A stretch of DNA of 64,000 bases, taken from contig NZ_JAHBGD010000024.1 of the NCBI RefSeq assembly GCF_018390605.1, positions 558,001-622,000 on the forward strand. Direction: 5' to 3'. This document shows positions 41,369-50,083 of this stretch, in pieces; position 1 is the stretch's first letter, and each line of letters begins with the position of its first letter. Under the pieces are notes generated by a model. The model was not told where the DNA came from and did no database searches. It was given only the letters and a program-made list of their open reading frames with translations. Origin of the DNA: Ancylobacter defluvii. GTDB lineage: Bacteria > Pseudomonadota > Alphaproteobacteria > Rhizobiales > Xanthobacteraceae. The translations under genes were made by a program, and so were the position numbers.

Positions 41369-42226
41369 TCAGTTGACCGCGAGGCGCCGCTCGATGCGGC
41401 CGGTGATGGTCTTCATCAACGCGAGGCTGCCGAGGGCACAGACGAGGGCGATCAGGCTCAGCGTCGCGGCAAAGGGCAGGTTGAGCACCGAGAAGCCCTG
41501 GAGATAGGCGAGATTGGAAATCATCAGGATCTTGCCGCCGCCGATGAGCTGCGGGGTGGAGAAGGCGCTCATGGTCCAGGCGAACACCACGACGATGCCC
41601 GACAGGATGCCCGGCAGGGTCAGCGGCAGGGTGACCCGCCAGAACACCGCCGAGGGCGAGGCGCCGAGATTGGCGGCGGCGCGCTCGCAATCGCGGTCGA
41701 CATGGGCGATGGCGGTGGCGAGCAGGATGATCATCACCGGCATGGAGAACTGCACCAGCGCCACCACCACGCCGAAGCGGGTGTACATGAGCTGGATCGG
41801 CATATCGATGAGGCCGAGCTTGCGTAACATCGAGTTGATGAAGCCGTCGGTGCCCAGCGTGAGCATCCAGGAGAAGGTGCGCACGATCTCGCCGGTGAAC
41901 AGCGGGGTGATGGAGAGCGAGACCAGCGCCGAGCGCACCCAATCCTTCTTCGCCCGAACCAGCGCATAGGCGACCGGATAGGAGGCCAGCAGCGAGAAGA
42001 CGGCGGTGAGCAGGCTAATGAAGAAGGTGTCGGCCAGCACCCACCAATAGATCGGACGGTTGATCCGCGCGAAATTCTCCAGTGTCAGCCCGCCGACATT
42101 GAGCGAGCCGGGGACGAACTCGCGCACGCTGTATTGCAGCACCTCGAAGATGGCGGCGGCCAGGATCACCGCGGTCAGCACCGCCGGCGCCAGAAAGGTG
42201 ATGAAGAAGGGGCGCTTCTGGATCAT
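41369..42226 (-). CDS. ABC transporter permease, PotB-like
   Basis: 285 aa, six membrane helices with the EAA loop RAAANLGASPSAVFWRVTLPLTLPGI. It forms the transmembrane channel with the PotC-like subunit. The upstream gap contains a strong hairpin separating it from the binding-protein gene. Confidence 0.94.
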   Translation of the reverse strand: MIQKRPFFITFLAPAVLTAVILAAAIFEVLQYSVREFVPGSLNVGGLTLENFARINRPIYWWVLADTFFISLLTAVFSLLASYPVAYALVRAKKDWVRSALVSLSITPLFTGEIVRTFSWMLTLGTDGFINSMLRKLGLIDMPIQLMYTRFGVVVALVQFSMPVMIILLATAIAHVDRDCERAAANLGASPSAVFWRVTLPLTLPGILSGIVVVFAWTMSAFSTPQLIGGGKILMISNLAYLQGFSVLNLPFAATLSLIALVCALGSLALMKTITGRIERRLAVN

Positions 42227-42252
42227 CGGTTCTCGGGTCTCAGGACAGAGGT

Positions 42253-42281
42253 CCGGCCGGCGACACGGGGCCGCCGGCCGG
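42253..42281 (-). terminator. Hairpin between binding-protein and permease genes
   Basis: Stem CCGGCCGGCG (42253-42262) and CGCCGGCCGG (42272-42281) with a 9-base loop, lying 20 bases after the binding-protein stop. There is no T run after it on the minus strand, so it is more likely a partial terminator or 3'-end stabiliser that raises binding-protein levels over the membrane subunits, as in many ABC import operons. Confidence 0.6.
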
Positions 42282-42301
42282 AAAGCGGGCGCAGAGGCGG
42301 A

Positions 42302-43342
42302 TCAGTGCATCATGTTCTCGGTGAACCACGCCTTCCACTGCGGCAGCAGGGTGGCATAGGTCTTGTCGTCGAGCACGATGGCACCCTTCTCGATCTCTTC
42401 CTGGCTGGTGAAGATACCCGGCAGCTTGGCGACTTCCGGATCCAGCTTGGCTTCACCGCTCATCGGCGAGCACTTGTGGAAGTTGCACAGCTTGGCCAGC
42501 ATTTCCGGCTCGAGCGCGATGTTGAGGAACTGCTCGGCGAGCGCCTTCTTCTTGGAGTTGGCGTTGATGCCCCACACGTCGGTGCCGGCGACCGCGCCTT
42601 CCTTCGGCACGTCGATCTCGACCGGGATACCCAGCTTCTGGATGTGGTAGCCGTTGATGTTGAGCAGTACCTGCACCGGGGTCTCGCCGGTGCGGATCAG
42701 GTTCTGGCTGGTGGCGTCCGACTGGTAGAAGGCCTTGATGCTCTTCTTCAGCTCGAGCAGCTTCGGCTTCACCTTGTCCCACTCCTCCGGCTTCACGCCG
42801 GCGAGCTTGGTGGCGGCGATGATGACGTGGCTGGGGTCGAAGTCCGGCAGGCCGAGCTTGCCGGCAACCTCGGCGCCCCACAGGGTTTCCCAGCTGTCGA
42901 TCTTGAAGTCCTTCGGCATCAGGTCGGTGCGGAAGGCGGGGGTGTAGACATAAACGTAGTCGGCGACGGTGTAATCCGAGCGCTTCGCCATCGGGTAGAG
43001 CTTGGCGGCGTTCGGGATCTTCGACCAGTCCAGCTTCTCCATCAGCCCGTCGGAATGATAGAGATAGCCGACATGGGCGGTGGTGTTGATGAGGTCCGAC
43101 TCGGGGTTGTCGCGGGCGACCTTGGCCTTGGCCAGGCGGTCCAGCGTGCCGCCGGTGATGTATTCCACCTCGACGCCGGTGCGCTTGGTGAATTCCTTGC
43201 CGACGATGGCGACGCCTTCCTTCCAGTTGCCGCCCCAGGTGCTGATCACCAGCTTTTCCTGGGCCGAGGCGACGGTCGCCGAGGCCATGACGGCAAATGT
43301 GCCGGCAACGACGGCACCAAGTGCGAATGCAAACTTCTTCAT
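42302..43342 (-). CDS. ABC transporter substrate-binding protein, PotD/SBP-like
   Basis: 346 aa with a signal peptide (MKKFAFALGAVVAGTFAVMASATVASA, cleavage before QEKLVIS). The mature protein starts KLVISTWGGNWKEGVAIVGKEFTKRTGVEVEYITGG, as in PotD/putrescine- and opine-type binding proteins. It gives the operon its substrate specificity. Start ATG 43342 has AGAGGTGG upstream. The preceding dehydrogenase gene is 85 bp away in the same direction. Confidence 0.93.
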   Translation of the reverse strand: MKKFAFALGAVVAGTFAVMASATVASAQEKLVISTWGGNWKEGVAIVGKEFTKRTGVEVEYITGGTLDRLAKAKVARDNPESDLINTTAHVGYLYHSDGLMEKLDWSKIPNAAKLYPMAKRSDYTVADYVYVYTPAFRTDLMPKDFKIDSWETLWGAEVAGKLGLPDFDPSHVIIAATKLAGVKPEEWDKVKPKLLELKKSIKAFYQSDATSQNLIRTGETPVQVLLNINGYHIQKLGIPVEIDVPKEGAVAGTDVWGINANSKKKALAEQFLNIALEPEMLAKLCNFHKCSPMSGEAKLDPEVAKLPGIFTSQEEIEKGAIVLDDKTYATLLPQWKAWFTENMMH

Positions 43343-43427
43343 AGTTCCACCTCTCTTCATTGGGCGGCTTGAGCCACCGGTTTTTCCGGTCGCGGCATCG
43401 TTGGTCGCGGACCTTCGTGCACGCGGC

Positions 43428-44363
43428 CTAGTAGCCGCGGGCGGGATCGATTTCGTGCAGCGGCGGCCGGCCGGCGCGCACGCGACGGATGCTCTCGGCG
43501 ACGTCGCGGGCGGCGAGCGCCGGCACGGTGATGCTGGCCATGTGCGGCGTGATGAACACGTTGTCGAGCGCCCAGAACGGGTGCCCGGGCGGCAGCGGCT
43601 CGACGTTGAAGACGTCGAGCGTCGCCTCGGCGATGGCGCCGGAGGTAAGCGCGGCGATCAACGCCACCTCGTCGACCACCGGCCCGCGCGAAGCATTGAT
43701 GAACTTGGCGCCCTTCGGCATCAGCGCCAGTTCGGCGGCGCCGAGCAGGCCGTGCGATTGCCGGGTGAGCGGGATGAGGCTGACCAGGATCTCACTCTCG
43801 GACAGGATGGTCTCCAGCCCCTCGCGCCCGGTGAGCGAGCGCACGCCGGGGATGGCCTTGCTCGAACGCGACCAGCCGGACACGGCATAGCCCATCTGCG
43901 CCAGCATGGCCGCCGCCGGGGCGCCGAGCTCGCCGAGGCCGAGCACGCCGACCTTGATGTCGGCGAGCGGGCGCGGATGCACGTATTCCCATTCGCCGCG
44001 GCGCTTGGCGCGCTCGAAGACGTGCATGTCGCGGGCGTAGCGGGTGACGGCGAAGACGACATAGCTCGTCATCATCGCCACCATGCCGGGATCGTTGAGG
44101 CGGGAGAAATGCACCGGCACGAGGTCGTCGCGATTGACCAGCCGATCGACGCCGGCGCCGAGATTGGTCACCAGCTTGAGATTCGGAAACCGGGAGAAGA
44201 ACCCGTCGGGCGGGGTCCAGGCGAGGACGTAGTGCACCTCGGACGGATCGCCAACCTCGGGATCTAAGCGAAAATCGAGATCCGGCAACTCGTTGGCGAG
44301 CGCCTGGCGCCATTCCTCGGCGCTATCGACAGAGCTGTAGAAAACCAGCGCATCGCGTCCCAT
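43428..44363 (-). CDS. D-2-hydroxyacid dehydrogenase, GhrA-like
   Basis: 311 aa. The NAD(P)-binding motif GVLGLGELGAPAAAMLAQMGYAVSGWSR, the catalytic arginine region NASRGPVVDEVALIAAL, the glutamate in LDVFNVEPLPPGHPFW and the histidine in ITPHMASIT make it a glyoxylate/hydroxypyruvate reductase-type enzyme. Start ATG 44363 (MGRDALVF). It precedes the ABC importer and follows hutD, and its upstream region carries the 15-bp palindrome shared with the monooxygenase promoter. Confidence 0.92.
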   Translation of the reverse strand: MGRDALVFYSSVDSAEEWRQALANELPDLDFRLDPEVGDPSEVHYVLAWTPPDGFFSRFPNLKLVTNLGAGVDRLVNRDDLVPVHFSRLNDPGMVAMMTSYVVFAVTRYARDMHVFERAKRRGEWEYVHPRPLADIKVGVLGLGELGAPAAAMLAQMGYAVSGWSRSSKAIPGVRSLTGREGLETILSESEILVSLIPLTRQSHGLLGAAELALMPKGAKFINASRGPVVDEVALIAALTSGAIAEATLDVFNVEPLPPGHPFWALDNVFITPHMASITVPALAARDVAESIRRVRAGRPPLHEIDPARGY

Positions 44364-44448
44364 CACAGAGCGTCCCAATCTGTTGCCTCGACCATGAGGC
44401 GCGCAGGGTCGGCGAAGCACTGCATCGGGGGCAACTCCTATCGGCATT

Positions 44449-44463
44449 TTTCCTGACAGGAAA
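44449..44463. promoter_or_regulatory. Palindromic operator copy 1 (T-N11-A type)
   Basis: TTTCCTGACAGGAAA: arms TTTCCTG and CAGGAAA around one A, so the inner TTCCTGACAGGAA has the T-N11-A geometry of LysR-type sites. It lies 86 bp upstream of the dehydrogenase start in an AT-rich gap. Nearly identical to the site at 46396. Confidence 0.6.
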
Positions 44464-44527
44464 TGTTGCGGCTGCGAGCTAAATAGAAAAATACTTTTTA
44501 TTGTTACCCAAGATTGGAAAATTAAAT

Positions 44528-45121
44528 CTAGCCGTCGTAACGGCGCGTCGGCGACAAAAAGGCGACGATCGCCTCGCCATCGCGCTGTGAAGAGGCCCGC
44601 AGCGTCGATTCCTCGCGCGAGATCAGCGTCTCGCCCGGCCGGACGATCACCGAGCCGACACGGTCGCCGACCTGCCAGGTGCCGGTGACGGCATGAAGCA
44701 CGACCAGGCCGCCATCCGGCACCGCCAGCAACGGCTCATTGCCCCCCACCACCGGCATCACCTGCGCATTCCAGCGCCCGCGCCGTGTCATCACGTTGAG
44801 CACCTGCGCCGGGCCCTCCGGCAACACCGAGCGCGGCTGCAGCACGCTGTCGAAATAAAGCGGTTCGAGGCGCTTCAGTTCGCGTATTTCGCCGCCGAAG
44901 ACCAGCCCGAGCGGGGTGGCGCTGAGGCGGGTGATGTGGCGATCAATGCCGGGGAAAGAAGAGAATGCTCCCTCGGTGACGATGGGCGCCAAGCTGAGGC
45001 GGATGTCGAAATTCTCCTGAGTCGCGCCGTCGGGGAACAGGAACACGTCGCTGGTGACGCCGCCGCCGTTCTTCCACGGCGTGACGACATAGTCGGACAT
45101 GGTCAGGACTTTCAGCGACAT
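44528..45121 (-). CDS. HutD family protein
   Basis: 197 aa. HutD/Ves signature: MPVVGG..., VTPWKNGGGVTSDVFLFPDGATQENFDIRLSLAPIVTEGAFSSFPGIDRHI split by its usual spacing. It is a bicupin protein; in the histidine-utilisation locus HutD is thought to sense formiminoglutamate and limit hut expression. No hut enzymes occur here, so it may sense a different breakdown product. ATG 45121 has GGGAG upstream. It lies between the LysR gene and the dehydrogenase-importer operon in the same direction. Confidence 0.9.
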   Translation of the reverse strand: MSLKVLTMSDYVVTPWKNGGGVTSDVFLFPDGATQENFDIRLSLAPIVTEGAFSSFPGIDRHITRLSATPLGLVFGGEIRELKRLEPLYFDSVLQPRSVLPEGPAQVLNVMTRRGRWNAQVMPVVGGNEPLLAVPDGGLVVLHAVTGTWQVGDRVGSVIVRPGETLISREESTLRASSQRDGEAIVAFLSPTRRYDG

Positions 45122-45359
45122 AATGCACTCCCGCGCCGCCGGACCGGCCGGCAACGCACCCCTCGGCCAAAGAGGCGGGAGACTAGCGAGCGTCGTCGCC
45201 CCCCGGCAATCGGAAGAAGTAGGCGACGTGACAACAGTTTGCCGATGGATTGCATAGGGCGCGGTTATGGAGCCCATGCCGATGTCGCGCCCTCTCCCAT
45301 AGGGAGAGCCGGCCGAAAGGACGGGTACCGGGGACGCTGCCGCTATTCGCAGTCGCCCC

Positions 45360-46304
45360 CTACCGTATCGTCACCCGCGGCGACAGGGTGCCGGGGGCGA
45401 AGACGCCGCTGGCGGAGAACGATTCCTTCAAATGCCGGGCGAACACCTCCACCGCCGGGCGCGGCGCCTGACGTCGCAGCCGCAGACTGACCAGATGCAC
45501 CGGCTCCAACCGCTCCACCAGCGGCACCGCCGCCACCCGGCAGCCATCATGCGTGGTCTGGGTGCGCGGCATCACGTTCTGGATGGTGTAGCCGCGCCCG
45601 TGGCCGACCAGGCCGCGGGTAAGCTCGTAGGCCTTGGAACGGAAGGCGATCTTCGGCTCGATGCCGACCGAGCGAAACAGGCCGAGGAAATAGTCGCGCG
45701 AATGCGGCAGATCGAGCAGGATGAAGGGCTCGTCCTTGAGGTCGACGAGCCGGACATTGTCGCGCTGGGCGAGCGGGTGATCGGGATGCAGCACCACATA
45801 GGGCGGCAGTTCCGCCAGCGGCTCGGCCACCACCTCCTCCGGCACCGCGAATTCATAGGAGAAGGCCAGCTCGGTGCGGCCGGAGATGATGGCGTCGAGA
45901 ATCTGCGCCTGGTCGCCCTCGTCGAGGCTGACCGAGATGCCGGGATGGTTCTCGGCGAAATCCGAGAGCAGGCTCGGCATGAAGTGGGTGGCGAGCGTCC
46001 AGAAGCAGCCGACGGTGATCTCGCCGCGCACCTCGTCCGCCATCGCCCGGGCGTTCTGGCCGAAATCGCGGGCGTGATTGAGCAGCAGCCGCGCCTCGTT
46101 GATGATGCGGGTGCCGGCAATGGTGGTGGTGACGCCCTTGGCATGATGGCGCACGAAGATCTGCACGCCGCATTCGGCCTCGAACTGGGCCACCGCCGCG
46201 GAAATCGAGGGCTGCGAAACGTTCAGGAACTTCGCCGCCTCGGTCAGATTGCCAAAATCGGCGGTCGCCACGACGTAGCGCAGGGCCCGGAGCGAGACAT
46301 TCAT
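45360..46304 (-). CDS. LysR-type transcriptional regulator
   Basis: 314 aa. N-terminal winged helix (MNVSLRALRYVVATADFGNLTEAAKFLNVSQPSISAAVAQFEAECGVQIFVR) and a substrate-binding domain. It is divergent from the monooxygenase operon with a 118 bp gap, the usual LysR layout, so it probably controls that operon in response to the substrate or an intermediate. The RFVRHH and GVTTTIAGTRIINEAR segments are as in relatives of the OxyR/CbbR/GcvA sub-branches. Confidence 0.94.
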   Translation of the reverse strand: MNVSLRALRYVVATADFGNLTEAAKFLNVSQPSISAAVAQFEAECGVQIFVRHHAKGVTTTIAGTRIINEARLLLNHARDFGQNARAMADEVRGEITVGCFWTLATHFMPSLLSDFAENHPGISVSLDEGDQAQILDAIISGRTELAFSYEFAVPEEVVAEPLAELPPYVVLHPDHPLAQRDNVRLVDLKDEPFILLDLPHSRDYFLGLFRSVGIEPKIAFRSKAYELTRGLVGHGRGYTIQNVMPRTQTTHDGCRVAAVPLVERLEPVHLVSLRLRRQAPRPAVEVFARHLKESFSASGVFAPGTLSPRVTIR

Positions 46305-46422
46305 GAATTCACTCGCATCGACATTTCCGCATCGGTTTTTTTGATCCCAAAAAATGAATGATAATATTTTACCGATCTATCGTCGCGACGCAATATTTCC
46401 TCACAGGAATAAGGATGGAATC
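46305..46422. promoter_or_regulatory. Divergent promoter region, LysR gene and monooxygenase operon
   Basis: AT-rich 118 bp. It contains the arms ATCGGT (46331-46336) and ACCGAT (46371-46376), a TTTTTT/AAAAAA inverted repeat inside them, the palindrome CGTCGCGACG at 46381-46390 and the operator copy at 46396-46410. LysR sites often consist of such paired motifs in the divergent gap. Confidence 0.6.
46396..46410. promoter_or_regulatory. Palindromic operator copy 2
   Basis: TTTCCTCACAGGAAT differs from the 44449 site only at the centre base (G to C) and the last base (A to T); the paired core TTCCT/AGGAA is intact. It ends 12 bases before the monooxygenase start codon, overlapping the leader, so binding could block transcription or translation start. 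Confidence 0.6.
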
Positions 46423-47877
46423 ATGATCCGTACCGGCGACCAGTATCGTGAGGGACTTCAGGACGGCCGTGAGGTCTGGATGGACGGCGAGCGGGTGAAG
46501 GACGTCACCCAGCACCCGGCCTTCAAGCCGATCGTCGACGTTCGGGCCCGCATGTACGACATGGCCCATGAGGCGAAGTACCAGGACCGCCTGACCTACG
46601 TCGAAGACAACAAGCGCAACACCATCTTCTACAAGCCGCCGCGCGAGACCAAGGACTGGACCGACAAGGTCGAGGCCGTCGACGCGGTGATGCAGGACAT
46701 TGGCGGCGTGGTCACCCGCGTCGGCGACGAGACCATCGGCGAAGTGTGGTCGCTGATCGACGGGCGCGACGTGCTGGCCGAGTTCGACCCGCGCTTCGCC
46801 GACAATGTCGACAGGCACGTGCAGAACATCTTCGACAACGACATCTTCCACATCTCGGCCAACACCGATCCGAAGGGCGACCGCTCGCTGCCGCCGCAGG
46901 AGCAGGACCCCGACATGATGGTGCATGTGGTCAAGGAGACCGATGCCGGCATCGTCATCCGCGGCGCCAAATACGAGACCGCCGCCGCCTATGCCGACCA
47001 GGCCTTCCTGAAGCCGACCGTCGGCGCCTGGACCAACGAGACGCTGTCCGACTACGCGGTCGGCGGCATCATCGACATGGGCGCGCCGGGGGTGAAGCAG
47101 ATCTGCCGCTCCTCCTTCGCCGGCCGCAACAACCCGAAGGACTATCCGCTCGCCAACCGCTTCGACGAGGTCGAATCGCTGGTGATCTTCGACAACGTGC
47201 TGATCCCCTGGGAGAACGTGTTCTTCTACCGGCACACCAAGGCGGCGCAGTACATCCGCGCCACCCTGCACCGCTATTCGGCCTTCCCCTATGTGCACCG
47301 CCTGCTCTATGTCGCCGACATGATGATCGGCGCGGCGATGTTCAACGCCAAGCAGACCGGCCTCGACAAGCTGCAGTCGGTGCGCGAGAAGCTGGCCGAC
47401 CTCGTGGTCTATCGCGAGGGCATCAACGCCCATCTTACCGCCTCGATCGCCCTGGCGGAGAAGAGCCCCGGCGGGCTGCTGATGCCCAACCAGTCGATGC
47501 TCTATGCCGGTCGCGTCCATGCCTGCAGCGGCCTGCCGGCGATGATGCACATCGCCCGCGAGCTCTGCGGCGGCCAGATCTGCGTCACTCCGAATGCGGC
47601 GGCGTTCGAATCCGACGGCTCCGGCCCGTGGCTGCAGAAGTTCTACTCGTTGAACAAGCAGTGGGAGAGCGAGGACCGGCGCAAGCTGCTGGCGTTTGCC
47701 CGCGACCTGCTCAATTCCGACTATGCCGGCCACCGGCTGACCTTCGTGCAGTTCGCGCAGGCGCCGCACTTCAACCACCTGAACGCCGTGTACAACAGCT
47801 TCGACTTCTCCGGCCCGCTCGACTTCGTGCGCAAGGCGGCCGGCCTGTCGGACAAGGTGATGGGAACCGGAAAATGA
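46423..47877 (+). CDS. HpaB-type FADH2-dependent monooxygenase
   Basis: 484 aa, 4-hydroxyphenylacetate 3-hydroxylase family, group D flavin monooxygenase. Family segments: MIRTGDQYREGLQDGREVWMDGERVKDVTQHPAF, NIFDNDIFHISANTDPKGDRS, IRGAKYETAAAYADQAF, LPAMMHIARELCGGQICVTPN and FNHLNAVYNSFDFS. Uses reduced flavin and oxygen to hydroxylate an aromatic or heteroaromatic ring. Start ATG 46423, AAGGATGG upstream. It overlaps the flavin reductase (ATGA), its expected partner. Not necessarily a 4-HPA enzyme: no homoprotocatechuate genes are nearby. Confidence 0.93.
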   Translation: MIRTGDQYREGLQDGREVWMDGERVKDVTQHPAFKPIVDVRARMYDMAHEAKYQDRLTYVEDNKRNTIFYKPPRETKDWTDKVEAVDAVMQDIGGVVTRVGDETIGEVWSLIDGRDVLAEFDPRFADNVDRHVQNIFDNDIFHISANTDPKGDRSLPPQEQDPDMMVHVVKETDAGIVIRGAKYETAAAYADQAFLKPTVGAWTNETLSDYAVGGIIDMGAPGVKQICRSSFAGRNNPKDYPLANRFDEVESLVIFDNVLIPWENVFFYRHTKAAQYIRATLHRYSAFPYVHRLLYVADMMIGAAMFNAKQTGLDKLQSVREKLADLVVYREGINAHLTASIALAEKSPGGLLMPNQSMLYAGRVHACSGLPAMMHIARELCGGQICVTPNAAAFESDGSGPWLQKFYSLNKQWESEDRRKLLAFARDLLNSDYAGHRLTFVQFAQAPHFNHLNAVYNSFDFSGPLDFVRKAAGLSDKVMGTGK

Positions 47878-48389
47878 GTGAAACGGGACACGGGCAAGGC
47901 TCCGGCATCGATGCCGCCCTCTTCCGTCAGGCCATGGGGCGCACCGCCTCGGGCGTGACGGTGGTGACGACTGACGGCGATGCCGGACGTGGCGGCGTCA
48001 CCGTGTCCTCGCTCTGCTCGCTGTCGATGGAGCCACCCTCGGTGCTGTTCTGCCTGCACAAGGGCAGCCGGATCCTCTCGACGCTGATGAGCAACGGCGT
48101 GTTCGCCGCCAACATCCTCGCGCATGACCAGCACCGGGTGGCCGACAGCTTCGCCGGCCTGATCCCCGAGCTGCGCGAGGACCGCTTCGCGGTCGCGGAC
48201 TGGGATGCGCTGCATACCGGCGCCCCGGTGCTGCGCGATGCGCTGTGCCGCTTCGACTGCAAGATCGCCAGCGTGTTCGAGTTCGGCACTCACCACATCA
48301 TCGCCGGCGAGGTGGTGGCGCTGGAAAGCTTCGAGACCAAGCCGCTGGTCTATTCCAACCGCGCCTATCACAAGCTCGAGGTCGCGTAG
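47874..48389 (+). CDS. Flavin reductase, HpaC-like
   Basis: 171 aa, flavin reductase domain: FRQAMGRTASGVTVVTTDGDAGRGGVTVSSLCSLSMEPPSVLFCLHKGSRIL and FAANILAHDQHRVADSFAG, then the histidine-rich FGTHHIIAGEVVALE. It supplies FADH2 or FMNH2 to the monooxygenase encoded just upstream, and the ATGA overlap keeps the two in step. It acts in the cytoplasm with NAD(P)H. Confidence 0.94.
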   Translation: MSETGHGQGSGIDAALFRQAMGRTASGVTVVTTDGDAGRGGVTVSSLCSLSMEPPSVLFCLHKGSRILSTLMSNGVFAANILAHDQHRVADSFAGLIPELREDRFAVADWDALHTGAPVLRDALCRFDCKIASVFEFGTHHIIAGEVVALESFETKPLVYSNRAYHKLEVA

Positions 48390-48392
48390 GGC

Positions 48393-49610
48393 ATGGCGGC
48401 AGGGGCGTTGCGTACCGGGACGGAGACTTCGAGCGTCGAGCCCTCCGCCGGGCTTCTGCGGCTTCTGACCGATCTGATCGGGTTCCAGTCGGTCAGCGCC
48501 GTCTCCAACCTGCCGGTCATCGACTACATCGCCGCCTATCTTGCCCAGCATGGCATCGACAGCCGGCGGATCCCCAATGCCGCCGGCGACAAGGCCTCGC
48601 TGCTCGCCACCATCGGCCCGGCGGATCGGCCCGGCCTCGCGCTCTCCGCCCATACCGATGTCGTCCCGGTGGAAGGGCAGGACTGGTCGAGCCCGCCCTT
48701 TACCGCAACCATTCGCGACGGCCGGCTCTATGGGCGCGGCTCAAGCGACATGAAGGGCTTCCTCGCCACCGTGCTGGCGGCGGTGCCGGACTTCGTGCGC
48801 CACGCCACCGCCCGGCCGGTGCATCTGTGCTTTTCCTATGACGAGGAGATCGGCTGCGCCGGCGCGCCGGATCTCGTCGCCGCCACCGCTACGCTGCCCG
48901 TACCGCCGGCGTTGTGCCTGGTGGGCGAGCCGAGCTCGCTCAAGGTGGCGCGGGCGCATAAGGGCAAGTTTGCCAACCGCCTCGTGATCACCGGCAAGGG
49001 CGGGCATTCCGCCCTGCCCCATCGCGCCGCCAATGCGGTGGCCGCCGCCGCAAAGATCGTCGTCGGGCTGGAAGCGATCGGCGCGTCGCTCACCGCGATC
49101 ACCGACGCCGCCTTCGAGCCGCCCTACACGACGGTGCATGTCGGCTCGCTGCGTGGCGGCGGGGCGCTGAACCTCGTACCGGACCGCGCGGTGCTGGAAT
49201 ATGAGGTGCGCACCATTCCCGGCGCCGATGCCGCCGGCATCCGGGCGCGGATCGATGCGCTGGTCGCCGAGGTCCGCGCGGGGCTGAAGGCGCAGGCGGC
49301 GGAGGCCGACATCACCGTCGAGCCGATCAGCGCCTATCCCGGCCTCGACACGCCGGCCGGCCTGCCCGCCGCCGCCAAGCTCGCACGGCTCACCGACTGC
49401 AACGAGGCACCGATCACCCTCGCCTACGGCACCGAGGCCGGGCTCTATGACGAGGCCGGCATTGCGACGCTGGTGTGCGGGCCGGGCGACATCGCCCGCG
49501 CGCACAAGGCCGATGAATGGATCGGCCTCGACGAACTCGCCAGCGCCGAGCGCCTGATGCGCCGCCTCGCGCTGACGCTCAGTGACGCCCCTACCGACCC
49601 GCTTTTCTGA
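48393..49610 (+). CDS. M20 family deacylase, ArgE-like
   Basis: 405 aa. Metal-binding and catalytic segments: LSAHTDVVPVEGQDW (H and D), the DMKG region, SYDEEIGCAGAP (E-E) and C-terminal CGPGDIARAHKADEWIG (H). It resembles acetylornithine deacetylase ArgE, but its place in the monooxygenase operon, 3 bp after the reductase, argues for N-acyl or N-carbamoyl removal from a catabolic intermediate rather than arginine synthesis. Confidence 0.9.
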   Translation: MAAGALRTGTETSSVEPSAGLLRLLTDLIGFQSVSAVSNLPVIDYIAAYLAQHGIDSRRIPNAAGDKASLLATIGPADRPGLALSAHTDVVPVEGQDWSSPPFTATIRDGRLYGRGSSDMKGFLATVLAAVPDFVRHATARPVHLCFSYDEEIGCAGAPDLVAATATLPVPPALCLVGEPSSLKVARAHKGKFANRLVITGKGGHSALPHRAANAVAAAAKIVVGLEAIGASLTAITDAAFEPPYTTVHVGSLRGGGALNLVPDRAVLEYEVRTIPGADAAGIRARIDALVAEVRAGLKAQAAEADITVEPISAYPGLDTPAGLPAAAKLARLTDCNEAPITLAYGTEAGLYDEAGIATLVCGPGDIARAHKADEWIGLDELASAERLMRRLALTLSDAPTDPLF

Positions 49611-49646
49611 CCCCCCGTCCTTCTATTCTCCAACGAGGCCCTTCCC

Positions 49647-50069
49647 ATGGTCGTGCACACCCGCATCCGCCCGTTCAATACCAAGGAAACCTATCCCGAG
49701 CAGAAGCTGAACAACGACCTCAGCCAGGGCGTGGTGGCCAAGGGCACCATGGTGTTCCTGCGTGGCCAGGTGGCGCAGGATCTCGACACGCGCGAGAGCC
49801 TCTATGTCGGCGATGCCGGCAAGCAGACCGAAAAGGCGATGCAGAACATCAAGATGCTGCTGGAGGAAGCCGGCAGCGACATGAGCCATATCTGCCGCAT
49901 CGTCGTCTATGTCACCGACATCCGCTATCGCGAGGCGGTCTATCTGGAGATGGGCAAGTGGCTGGCCGGCGTGTTCCCCTGCTCCACCGGCCTCGTGGTG
50001 CCGGCGCTGGCGCGGCCGGAATGGGTGGTCGAGATCGAAGTGACCGCCGTCATCCCTGACGCCGCCTGA
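49647..50069 (+). CDS. RidA family protein
   Basis: 140 aa. It is a longer member with RIRPFNTKETYPEQKLNNDLSQGVVAKGTMVFLRGQVAQDLDT at the start and the conserved arginine in ALARPEWVVEIEVTAV. RidA proteins hydrolyse reactive enamines or imines to ketones and ammonia, or act in catabolic deamination. In this operon it likely handles an enamine product of ring opening or amide hydrolysis. Confidence 0.92.
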   Translation: MVVHTRIRPFNTKETYPEQKLNNDLSQGVVAKGTMVFLRGQVAQDLDTRESLYVGDAGKQTEKAMQNIKMLLEEAGSDMSHICRIVVYVTDIRYREAVYLEMGKWLAGVFPCSTGLVVPALARPEWVVEIEVTAVIPDAA

Positions 50070-50083
50070 GCGGGAGACGCCAA

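Noticed and set aside
46423..47877. Naming the monooxygenase hpaB and the cluster a 4-hydroxyphenylacetate pathway
   Set aside because: The family has many substrates, and none of the ring-cleavage genes of that pathway is nearby.
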